From Lichina pygmaea (lineage: Eukaryota > Ascomycota > Lichinomycetes > Lichinales > Lichinaceae): a stretch of 64,000 nt of DNA. The stretch spans positions 3,138,379-3,202,378 of the forward strand of contig OY730170.1 of NCBI GenBank assembly GCA_963422465.1. The letters run 5' to 3'. Positions 55,031-64,000 of the stretch are shown piece by piece. Both the position numbers and the translations under genes were made by a program. The first letter of the stretch is position 1, and every line of letters starts with the position of its first letter. Under the pieces are notes generated by a model. That model saw only the letters and a program-made list of their open reading frames with translations. It did no database searches and was not told the origin of the DNA.

Positions 55031-56381
55031 AGTACGCACGGACGTACGTACCTGCTGGCTGCTATATTGTGGCTCTTGCCGAACGTCTCCTGCTGCGGTT
55101 GTTCGGTCGCTTTGCATTGGAAATGAAGGGGGATTGGAGGGGGGGTTTTCACGTCTCTCGCTGTCTTTTGCGTCTTGGCTTCACTTGTCTGCCACTCTGC
55201 CTGTAGTCCGTACTCCGCAACCGGCAGTCTGTACGTAGTCGATAGCACACTGTGTTTGCCTTGGTGAAAGGAGAGGAGAAGAGATGTTGTGACCTTCGCC
55301 GGAGCATGCAAAGGGTTCTTACAGGCAAGAGATACATCATCGTCAAGCACTCGAGTTTTGTGTCTTGTAGAGGAGCTTCGTGTTGAAGTGACGTGCTGAC
55401 ATGCGGTTTACTGGCGCGGTTAGGTTTACTGCGGAGAAGAGAACAGTGTCTTTCCATGTGCAGACACCGATCGGTCTCTTGACTCTTAGAAGTGGGATCT
55501 ATCTTGTCCCGACTTGGTGGGTCAGGTCTGATGGCTACTCTCCTACTTTTGATTAGAAGCAAGACACTTGAACAGGTCAGGAGTCAAAGTCAACATGCTC
55601 AGTCTCGCAACTCGCAAGCCTCCGAGATCCAGCCACCTCAGCTCTCACAGGAGTCCTCTAGATCCTTCTGACACAAAGCGTAGCCAGACCTCAGCGTATC
55701 CAGCGGCAGGATCACGTGATACCACCACATTGGGAAGTGGAATATAATATTTGCACCCCCGTTCTTTCGAACAGCAAAATGCCTCGGTAAAGCGCGGTGT
55801 CTGTAAAGCGGTCTACGTATGTACCCACTTCAGGTACCTACCGCGGTATCACGTGTGACCCAAAGTAGCCTGACTAATCAGGTACATGATCATGAAACTG
55901 CATTCACATACGTACGGAGTACATCAGACAGCAGATGAGATTCCACGCAATCAAGCATTTGTTGTGTGCTGGTACATACAAGATACAGAGTATACACACA
56001 CTCCAAGACTTCTCTCCTTGTATATTACTGCTACTTATGATAAGCTCCCTGTCTTTGCAGAAGTCATGATGTTGTGGTATGTTGATATAACAGGATCCAG
56101 CCACCACACGCGCGGTCGACTAAAAAACCGCCGGAAGTGAGGAACCTTCCGCCCCCAAAAGTTGTGGACAAGCCCAGCGAACCCACCCCGGAGGGCGATG
56201 ATGACACCCGTCACTTCAAAGAGCACTATCTGCCCCAGAGAGACTCAACCCAGTTTTAGTAGCAGAGGGAAGGATGATTGACCATGAGAGCTGATATTCT
56301 CCTCCAACTTTCACAGTATCTTGATTTCTATTCTGTAGCTACTGTTGTAGAACCTTTGAAACAAGCGTACTGTACTGGAGG
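55031..56381. other. Intergenic repeat-poor DNA with one coding-like fragment
   Basis: Besides the MITE-like unit, a short + frame at about 56,131-56,259 reads as sensible Pro/Asp-rich protein (PPEVRNLPPPKVVDK...FKEHYLPQRD) and ends in TAG. It may be a leftover of a mobile-element gene; too short to identify. Confidence 0.3.
55711..55857. mobile_element. MITE-like short inverted-repeat element
   Basis: The left end ATCACGTGATACC and the right end GGTATCACGTGT are inverted copies. The similarity extends imperfectly for about 30 bp on each side (to AAGTGG/CCACTT). About 147 bp in total, no ORF. The CACGTGA core also forms the end of the long-TIR element at 18,402. Target duplication not evident. 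Confidence 0.4.
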
Positions 56382-56655
56382 TGTTGTCAGTTCCGGTGGT
56401 TTTTTGTCAACCACGTGCCACAGTAGGTATAAAGAACAGTGTCACAGCCACACCTCTAGGTTGGAGGACTCGGAGGCCAGGACTTAGTCGGTCTGGCCGG
56501 TGCTTAGTCCAGCTAAGCTGGGGGCTAGTCTGTGGCCGGTGTCTGTTCAGCTAGCTCTTCATCTTAGCTAGAACAATCAACTTATTACAACCTCATGATT
56601 CTGATAAGTTCTGTGTAGCGCTGCCTGGGCTCTTTCCTAGGTCCGCTACCTAACA
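56382..56655 (+). repeat. Possible solo LTR (third family)
   Basis: A 274-bp segment starts TGTTG and ends CTAACA, contains GGTATAAAGAAC (TATA box) 40-50 bp in, and is flanked by GGAGG and GCAGG (4 of 5 identical). The ends, size and TATA box fit an LTR, but no second copy exists in the window. Strand assigned from the TATA box. Confidence 0.4.
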
Positions 56656-57170
56656 GCAGGGGCCTACTGTGTCTTGATCACTATTCTGATGAACAAGTGC
56701 TATATACTATTGTGAGCCGCTTCAACTTCACCTGATCACCTCTACTCATACAGATCACAGAGTCTTTCATCAGGGAAGTGAACAAGTCAAAGCTTGACTT
56801 ATGATGATGCTTCCTTGTTCAGTTGTGTCCAACATCGCTACTCCAAAATCATTTCATGATAGCAACTACTTGGTATATACCAACAAGTACAAGAGAATAT
56901 GTGTGTGGAGTCAAAGCTTCACATGTACTGCATGCAAAGTTGTTGTTGATATGTATTCGGAGGGGGTATACCTCTCCCAGCTAGCTACTCAGCTAGCTAG
57001 CACCAAGACATCAAGACGAGATCAAGCATAAGCCTCCAAGAATTATACTCCACACAAAGAAAGATACCCACCCCCCCCAAACCTCTCAACATAGACATAA
57101 AACCTGCCAGGATGGTAAGGTAGAAACTAGCGGAACAGGGTCTCGCCCAGTATAGTCTTGTCCAGCACGG
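56656..57170. other. Intergenic DNA, AT-rich
   Basis: Contains a short GCTAGCTA-type run (about 56,980-57,000) and downstream DNA of the lipid kinase. No gene seen. Confidence 0.5.
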
Positions 57171-59099
57171 CTAATGCGCCGGACTCAGAAAATTGACAGC
57201 AACAAAATCCTTGCTGTGCTCTGGTATGAGACTAGGGTGCACGCCTCTTCGCATCTCGACCCATCCCTTGCCGGCGCCTTCCAAGACAACGATGGTGCCG
57301 TCGACACAGATTTTTCTCAACCGTCTGTCGTCACCATTGCCGAGTTGGGGTTGATCTGGACGATCACTGCTGCCGGGAGTGCTGACGACACCGCCCAAGG
57401 GAACAGGACCGGCGTTGGGCCCACCACGGGGAGAAGATGAAGAATACAATGGTGCTGATGACGGTGGGAGTAGCTCAATCCTGATGCCTTCGATGGCCTC
57501 GTAGCCCACCTCAGGATCGTCCACGTGTTTGCCGCCTTGGTAGGCGAGATACGTCAACCGCTCGATTTCTGAGCCCGGCAAAGCGCGGACGTGGACAAAG
57601 TACATATCGTTGTCGTCACCGGCTCTCCTCGCAGAGGGGGTTGACGCCGTTGGTTTTGGAGACGGCGGGCTGCTTTTGGGCGAGATCACGTAGTCAAACT
57701 CGAGGTTCGATACCAGGGTTGTCAACGCCAAGGCATGCTCTCTTCCGGGTAGTTCCACCCATCGACCGCACGCATCGGACTCGCTGTTCTGCCCGGCCCC
57801 AGTCCCACCCGGTACAGGCGAGACATCCACCCCACTGGCGCCTGCGGTGGATTTCAACACCGAAATCTTCGCTCGGAAAACGGGAGGCGGAGCTCCATCT
57901 GCTGGATAGAAGAGATCATTGGCGGCCATTTTGAAGCGATCGACCCCGTGACTGCGATACTGGGGGGTATCGCTGTCGGCGACGATAGCAGCGTGGTAGC
58001 CGTAACTGAGCACCACCGCACCGTGCATGATGCCGTCTGTGCTCGAACAGGAATCATCGATCTGGTCCTCAGCCCCCGCGTTGGTCCGCCGAGACAACGG
58101 AACAGCCTCGTCGCTTCCGAAGAGGACCACCTCCGCCCCGGGGGAGAAAGCCGCGTGAAACAGTGGAAGGGGGCACGGTGACCCGAGCAGAATAGTCTGC
58201 AGCCCCAGAGACACGGAGGATGACGGAGTCAGGAGTCGGTAAGAGTGGGCCATCGCATTTGCGGTACCCAAAGCCAGAATTCCGAGCGTCGGAGGAGTGT
58301 ATTCTGCAGCCATCGTCGGCGACGGCGACGAGGGCACGTTTTCATGCACAGGGCCAAATGATTCACGTCCATCGGTATTCTTTCCAGGCGCGGCGGTGCT
58401 CAGCAAAGCATTGACGATATCTTGCACGCCCCCATCTCCCGAGAGTAGAATAATAGTCTGCGGGAAACCCATCTGAGCGCGAGGTCGGATTACCTGCCTT
58501 GTGAGATTGTCGATGGTCTTCGGGGACTTGGTCACGACCAAAGAATATCTGGGCCTTGGGATGTCCAGGGCCTCGAAAGTCGGAACGAGGATGTTATCGA
58601 AGAAAGCCAGGGCTTGTCCAGATCCTGTGCCCGCACCGCTGGATAGGATGACCAAGAGAGTGGGTGGTCTTTCTGATGGCGACCTGTTGAGCCCTAATTT
58701 TAGATGGAGTGGGTTTTCGCGGAGCAGAAAACGAGCGAGAAATCCTCGAGGCAGAAATCTTGTACGGACGGTGTCGAACTTGAACCACCCGAACTCCTCC
58801 GAGACGTAGTTGACGGTCAATATGTTGTAGTCCTCACCGTCTCCCTTGCGGCTCAGGTCCGGGAGAACGCAGATGATTTGTATTCCCAGGATGCGGCCTC
58901 GAGCGGCAGTACCTCCCACGGCGCCCCCCAAGCCAGGGTCAGTGGGAGGGGGATGATCGTCACGGGCGATCCACTCCAGGTACGGTCCGCCATCGGCGTC
59001 GTCTTCCTTGTACTGGAAGAACACCCGTCGTCCACGAAGCAAGCCGGAGCGTGCCCGCATATTCTCGCCGTTCTCATTCCGGGGACCCGTCTGCGCCAT
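57171..59099 (-). CDS. Lipid kinase with diacylglycerol-kinase catalytic domain (sphingoid/DAG kinase-like)
   Basis: Single-exon minus-strand ORF of 642 codons, start ATG 59,099. Residues about 140-300 carry the DAGKc fold: TLLVILSSGAGTGSG at the start, ILLSGDGGVQDIVNALL (the GDG nucleotide-binding loop, about residue 220) and LGILALGTANAMAHS, where GTGN is more usual than GTAN. The middle (HGAVVLSYGYHAAIVADSD) and C-terminal parts (DMYFVHVRALPGSEIERLTYLAY, ICVDGTIVVLEGAGKGWVEMRRG) fit fungal members of the long-chain-base kinase/ceramide kinase/DAG kinase superfamily. These phosphorylate a lipid hydroxyl with ATP. The exact substrate cannot be told. Disordered Pro/Ser/Gly inserts separate the blocks. 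No membrane segment seen. Confidence 0.85.
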   Translation of the reverse strand: MAQTGPRNENGENMRARSGLLRGRRVFFQYKEDDADGGPYLEWIARDDHPPPTDPGLGGAVGGTAARGRILGIQIICVLPDLSRKGDGEDYNILTVNYVSEEFGWFKFDTVRTRFLPRGFLARFLLRENPLHLKLGLNRSPSERPPTLLVILSSGAGTGSGQALAFFDNILVPTFEALDIPRPRYSLVVTKSPKTIDNLTRQVIRPRAQMGFPQTIILLSGDGGVQDIVNALLSTAAPGKNTDGRESFGPVHENVPSSPSPTMAAEYTPPTLGILALGTANAMAHSYRLLTPSSSVSLGLQTILLGSPCPLPLFHAAFSPGAEVVLFGSDEAVPLSRRTNAGAEDQIDDSCSSTDGIMHGAVVLSYGYHAAIVADSDTPQYRSHGVDRFKMAANDLFYPADGAPPPVFRAKISVLKSTAGASGVDVSPVPGGTGAGQNSESDACGRWVELPGREHALALTTLVSNLEFDYVISPKSSPPSPKPTASTPSARRAGDDNDMYFVHVRALPGSEIERLTYLAYQGGKHVDDPEVGYEAIEGIRIELLPPSSAPLYSSSSPRGGPNAGPVPLGGVVSTPGSSDRPDQPQLGNGDDRRLRKICVDGTIVVLEGAGKGWVEMRRGVHPSLIPEHSKDFVAVNFLSPAH

Positions 59100-59813
59100 G
59101 CTGCCTCTGCTTGCGACGGGACGCCGGGGACGTCTTCAGAGATCCAAAAGCTGGAGTGGTGCGAAGTCGTGTGAGCCAACGACAGTCTATTTCTACACAA
59201 AGACAAGATGAACGGAGCAGTTGCCGTTCATCGACACGAGCGCGAGGGCAAAGCTCTTGCGAGTGGAGCCAGATGCACAATGGAAAGCGTGCCTTCCTTG
59301 CTTTCTGCTTTCCGAAGTTGTACGAGGTAAGCACCCATTTTTCTGGAAATGGAAGGTCCAAACACATGCTTACCAGTACGTACGTACTGCCTTGGTGACA
59401 CGGTCGTGGGATGAGGCAGGAGGAGAGGGGGCGGAGACTATGTGGACAGATAGGCAGGAGCATTAGTCAGCAGGTTGCTACCGTGGTTAGTCAGCAGACT
59501 CAACCCCATACGAGGTAGTCACTCGTCGTCAAGCTCGACAGCCAGGCGATGGATCATCCTTCTCCTGTCGGATGATATCGCCGTCGTACAGGACAGAAGA
59601 ACCACGCGTTGCTTGACACTTCCTAATGTTCTTGATCCATCGTAAAATATATTGTCGAGTATCATCGAGTTTCATCGAGTCTCATCGAGCATTGCAATCC
59701 TCAAGGTGTTGTAGACTGCACGTCCACCTACATGTATCCACCGCACCATTTGTGACCCACAGAACGCGCATGCCGTCGACCGAGACAAGTGCGATCCACA
59801 AACAAGGCAAGTG
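59100..59813. other. Intergenic DNA between lipid kinase and lipase
   Basis: Upstream region of the kinase and downstream region of the lipase gene. A small direct repeat of CATCGAGT occurs four times near 59,654-59,690. A CAGTACGTACGTACTG palindrome lies near 59,373. Nothing else recognised. Confidence 0.55.
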
Positions 59814-62800
59814 CTATCGACTCTGATCCGGTGAAGAGGCCAGCTTGTAAATCTGCTCGACAACGCCGTGGTTGGGGGGCAGTTGCTCGAGCGAGCCCTT
59901 GAGGCCCATTTGTGACGTACCCTCCGCAGCCGCGACCATACCGCCGTTAGGGTTGGTGGCTGGGCTGGAAGGACTTGACTCGTCTGGTTCTGCCGTGATG
60001 GTAACCTCGGACCGCGATGCCACCGGTATCGTCTGGCCAGGAGCGCCGATGGCATGTGATGGAGGAGCAGCACTGGGAGTCGAGGGCGAAGTAGCGCGTA
60101 CGATGGCACTGAAGATGCCTCCTCGAGGCGTGGGCACGTCTTCGTCTTCGTCTCCGCCGCCGCCGTCGTCATCGTCCGTGGCGTCAAAGTCTGCCTCGCT
60201 CCACTGGACCGAGTCCGTACGCGTCCAGGATGGCCGACCGACGGCGCCGCCACCGCTACTGCTGCTGATGCTGCCGGCGCTGCGTCGGCCCGACCCGAGC
60301 TTGCTTGCCTCGTCGTGGGTCTCCGATCCGCTCACCACTTCATTCGTGGGGCTTCGAACGACGGCGTGGAACTCAACTTCTTCTCCGCGTTCCCCCACGC
60401 CTTGGTCGATGTCCTTGGCCTGCTCCCGTCCAAACTGCTCGTCGTCGCGTACCGTGGCCACCTCGGACCTACTGAAGTGCGTGTCGACGAGGTGCTTGAC
60501 CACCGGCCAGCCGTACGCGTTGGCGAACCTCCGCCGCACGATGATGTTGTTGTGCGCGTCGGGCTCGAGCCGGACGAGAACCTTGCGCCACGACATGTCT
60601 TTGTGGTAGGCCCGTGCGATCTTCTCTTCGACCGTCATGCCGCCCGGTTGGGCTTCGTTCTCGGGCCCTCGGTTCGCACCCTGTCCCTTGTAGGATCTAG
60701 CAACGTCGCCCATGCCGGACCACGACCGTACGAAACTCATAGGCCGTCTCACCGGTGGGGGAGGAATGTCCGATGGATGGTACACTCGATCGTGGAAGAT
60801 TGTGCGAGGTCGACTGGTCGGTTCAATGAGGTAGCCCTTGGGTGGCAGCGGCGGGTTGAGAAGGGCTCCCGCGGACTCGAAGAATGTCGTCCGCGGTGGA
60901 GTCACTAGTCGGCCTGCATCCCTCACAGGCGATTTGGGATCGCCCGATGGAGCCGGCGTCTCCGGAAGGGAGCGGCCGTGGGCGACTCGTGAGCCCTCCG
61001 GAGGACTCGAGCGTTCCGAGTCCGAGGCCGTAGGGGGGTGGACGGTCTGACCTCTTTTGTACACCTTGGATTCCTTGCTTGCGGGCTTGGCATTCTTCTC
61101 ACGAGCTGGAAGCAACGTCGTCAAGAAGCCTGTCAGCGCACCGAGGGGCTCAGGCTGGAGGTAGACTAGTTCCGCCCTGTTCTCCCGCTGAGCGGTGTGT
61201 TCGACGAGGACTTGATGCGGCTCAGGATCCCTGGGAGCTAGCTCCGTCGTGTTGTCCTTTGCCGCGCTCACGGACGGTTCCGGCACCTGCGAGGCTCGTT
61301 GATCGGACGCCGCGCCACCGGTCTCGGTGCCGAGACCGTCGCCGTCGCCGTTTCGCAGGTTCCGGCCTTGATGGCCACCGACGTTAGATCCGGTCAGCTC
61401 GGCCCAGCCCCACTCGGCCATCGTGCCTACAAGGCCGACCTCGCGTCTCGCCTTCTCGATCCGCCCGAGGCTGCTCCAGTCCAGAAATAGCAAGCAACTC
61501 GTCCGCAGAGGTACGATGCCGTCGTTGACGACGTTGGCGTAAACCGTCCGGTTCCTGAACATTTGTAAGGCCTCGTGTGCGGGACCGGTCGGCAGGATTC
61601 GGAGGAGGGGCTTCGCGCTGGGATCCTGCTGTGTCCTCTTGGCCTTCTGCGCGCCTGTGCCAAGACCGGCGATGAGGGCACTCCACCCGCTTCGTGCGAT
61701 CGTCGGTGGGCTCCAGGCCAGCCCCAGGTCCTGCCCTGTCCGGCCCACCAGTCCAAAATCCAGGGCGAACTTGACGTAGAGAGGGTTCTCGTGGCTGAGA
61801 CCGAGGAACGGCGTCGCCATCGCCACGAAGTTGATCGGCTTGATCGTCTCGAAGAACTGGGGCGAGTGCTTCTGGATGTATGCGATGGCGTACGTCTGGA
61901 CTAAACCTCCGAGGGAGTGGCCGATGAAACTGATGCTGCTGATCTCGTAAGGTAGCTTCTCGCCTGACGTGGTCCCTTCCTGCAGGCTCGAACGCGGATG
62001 GGTCCGATCACCGTTTCGCGCTGCCTTCGGCCGCAGCGCGCCCGAAGAGATTGAATTTGATTTCATCCTACGGGTCTTCGCCGGCAGGTATGGTTGATGC
62101 GGATACGTCATCCGCAAGACGTACTTGGCCAACCGCTTTCCGAGGTACTTGATGCCACGTTCCGTGCGGGCAACATTCTCGGCGAAGCCACGGACGATAA
62201 CCTCCTCCTCGGTTTCGTCGTCGTCCTCGTCGTTGCCACCGTCATCACCGTCGACATTGAGCCTAGCGCCGTCCGAAGGGCGATGGGAGCCGTCTGGCGG
62301 TGGAGCTTGCTTGTCTCTAGCCCGTAGAGGCGAGCCCTCGGACCCTCGCTCTCGCCGCCTTTCCCGCCGCCTTTGGGCCTCCTCTCGAGCCTCTCGTGCT
62401 GTGGCATCTATGCTCTCTTTCAAGTACAGTAGATCTGCCCCTAGGTTGCTATGCAGCCCGTGTGTCAGAATCACCAGATGCACCCGTTTTGGCTTGGAGG
62501 TGCCTTCTTGAGCAGCGTCCGTTATCCGCCTCCCAGAGTGCTCCACCGCCTGCCGGGCCCCTTCTTCGACCGCTTCCGGGCTCATCGAATTGACCTGGCC
62601 GGTCTGTCCTGGGGCTTCCGGGAACGCCGGCCATAGGGGCTTGCTCCATAGACTGGCGGTATCCTCGACCATGATATGTGCCGCCTTGGAGAAGATACCC
62701 TTTGGGTGCACGGCGTAGTGCCCTTGCTTTCCTTCCGTGCTGTGTGGTTGATCTTCGATCGGGCTCAACGACGACTGGACACCACTGCTGGCGGCTGGAA

Positions 62801-63334
62801 CTGGCAGGCTCAGCGAAGTCTCATCCCGTCCGACGAGAAGTTCGTAGTGCACCGTCGCGGAGCTGGAGAAGACAATCTGCGACGTGATCTCGATGATCCA
62901 GGTCAATCTGCTTGTCCTAGTGACATGCGTTTGCTTGGCCCAATCCATCTCCGCCTGGCCCCTGATGCTTTCGGGAACGCGAAGCATAGCATCCCAGCTT
63001 CCCCCAGCCTTGAGCTGGGGCTCGAACTGAGGAGCGCCATCGTCTGCCGGCGACTCGACCCGCCTGTTCGGGTCGAAGCTCAGTGGGTACGTAGCGACAT
63101 GGATCGTGTACGGGCCATGGAGATACGCCGCACGTAGTGGGATCGCCGAGGTGTTCCTGATCCTCACATGGAGTGTCGACGGCGTAGGCAGGATGCGATC
63201 CAGGGACGGGGCGTAGGTGAAGGTGTACCTGGCGGTTTCCGTTCAGCAACGATGAATCTCGAGATGGGGGTTTGCAGCCTTCACCTCACGACCTCTCCCA
63301 CCTTGACGCTTCCGGTCTGGTGAACAAGAAGCAT
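59814..63334 (-). CDS. DUF676 putative serine esterase/lipase (ROG1-like)
   Basis: Exons on minus: 63,334-63,285 and 63,228-59,814 (1154 aa). The 56-bp intron follows a 50-bp exon coding MLLVHQTGSVKVGEVV and joins to RYTFTYAPSLDRILP, which matches how this family begins. An N-terminal beta-rich region (residues 1-150) precedes an alpha/beta hydrolase: VHLVILTHGLHSN (oxyanion region, about 273), FIGHSLGGLVQTYAIAY (nucleophile Ser about 453), and NFVAMATPFLGLSHENP. Fungal relatives such as yeast Rog1 are monoacylglycerol or related lipid hydrolases. The protein carries long disordered stretches: an acidic Asp/Glu run near 62,200, and a Ser/Gly-rich C-terminus. The ORF has no further intron evidence. 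Confidence 0.88.
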
Positions 63335-64000
63335 CGTGCCGGCCTACCACCGGTCCTATTGTACTGCACCGACTTCACTGGCCGAGCATGCCACTTGGGC
63401 TGTCCTTTGAAGCTAGGTGGTGCTGTCGATTGCCTCCATCTGCGGTACGGTAGGACACAGGTTTCCATCGACGTGCATGGAAATATATTGACTCAGCTCT
63501 ACCAGATCGCTGGGCGTCTCGCATAAGTAGTGGTCGAAGATGGGGCGCGTCTGAGGTAATGATATTATGATTTGAAGATGCTTGAGGTCGCTGAATATGT
63601 ACAGTATGTGGGGGAAGCACTATCAGTACGGCGTCGGTCCTTGTCGTGGGCAGGCCTGAGTGACCGCCGTGGCACATGACCCTACACGGGCATGACGCAT
63701 CACTCGCAACGACAAAGAAGTCAGCTGGCCTGGAATGCTCAGCTCAGGCGCGCTTTGGAACGGAACGTTGGAAGCAATCTCACGCTCCTCCATGTTCCGT
63801 ACGTACAGTACTTCAAGGGCCGAAACACCTGTGGCTCAGTCGGGTCGATCTACAACGTACCGTGGGCGCTTTGCACGCCTCAAAGACTGGTATTGAATAG
63901 ACAACGTTTATGAGGGTGGATGATTTCAATCAAAATGACATCACAAACGTACAGATACCCAACACGATGGAGCGCCAGAGCTGTCGTAGATCCTCCGTTG
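63335..64000. other. Intergenic DNA upstream of the lipase gene
   Basis: No gene supported to the window end; includes a CGTACGTACAGTACTT palindromic word near 63,798. A gene starting beyond 64,000 cannot be excluded. Confidence 0.5.

Overview
This window is nuclear DNA of a filamentous ascomycete (Pezizomycotina; a Sordariomycete is my guess). The evidence is: GC-rich protein genes with short introns (about 50-170 bp, GT..AG, often with CTAAC-type branch sites), a head-to-head pair of genes for the two subunits of the fungal type I fatty acid synthase, other fungus-specific genes (NTE1, ARP9, SFH5), and transposon graveyards carrying C-to-T mutation. I cannot name the species.

Layout. (1) 1-14,300 is a nest of transposable elements. 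An ankyrin-repeat gene (393-742, resuming at 12,622-12,696) is cut by LTR retrotransposon family A, whose 3' end lies at 1-392, and by a complete family B chromovirus (743-12,621, target duplication GAAGG). Family B is itself cut by a nearly intact non-LTR element (3,250-8,552, about 12-bp target duplication). A reverse-oriented family A solo LTR (12,905-13,181) and a decayed Cys/His-rich reading frame follow. Family B shows a -1 frameshift heptamer directly before the gag stop, a Tf1-like self-priming site, an antisense accessory ORF with two CxxCx6C motifs, and LTRs that differ in the number of a 35-bp repeat (3 against 7). (2) 14,000-21,250 holds few genes: a GTAC-rich tract, one conserved fungal membrane protein gene (16,512-17,660) and a long-TIR element (about 18,402-20,190). 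(3) 21,255-52,640 is gene-rich: NTE1, TRM1 and ARP9 on +; GT25 glycosyltransferase, SFH5 and FAS1 on -; FAS2 on +, divergent from FAS1. (4) 52,641-57,170 is repeat-rich: a 5'-truncated LINE with a 14-bp target duplication, a MITE-like repeat and a possible solo LTR. (5) 57,171-63,334 carries a diacylglycerol/sphingoid-type lipid kinase and a large DUF676 lipase, both on -.

How the genes relate. Six of the ten intact host genes act on lipids: NTE1 (phospholipid deacylation), SFH5 (phosphatidylinositol transfer), FAS1 and FAS2 (fatty acid synthesis), the lipid kinase and the DUF676 lipase. Only the FAS pair is an obvious functional unit, sharing a 1.47-kb divergent promoter. TRM1 (tRNA m2,2G26), ARP9 (chromatin remodelling) and GT25 are unrelated. 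Exon borders were derived by eye from reading frame, splice sites and family conservation, and the summed exon lengths are multiples of three in every gene model.
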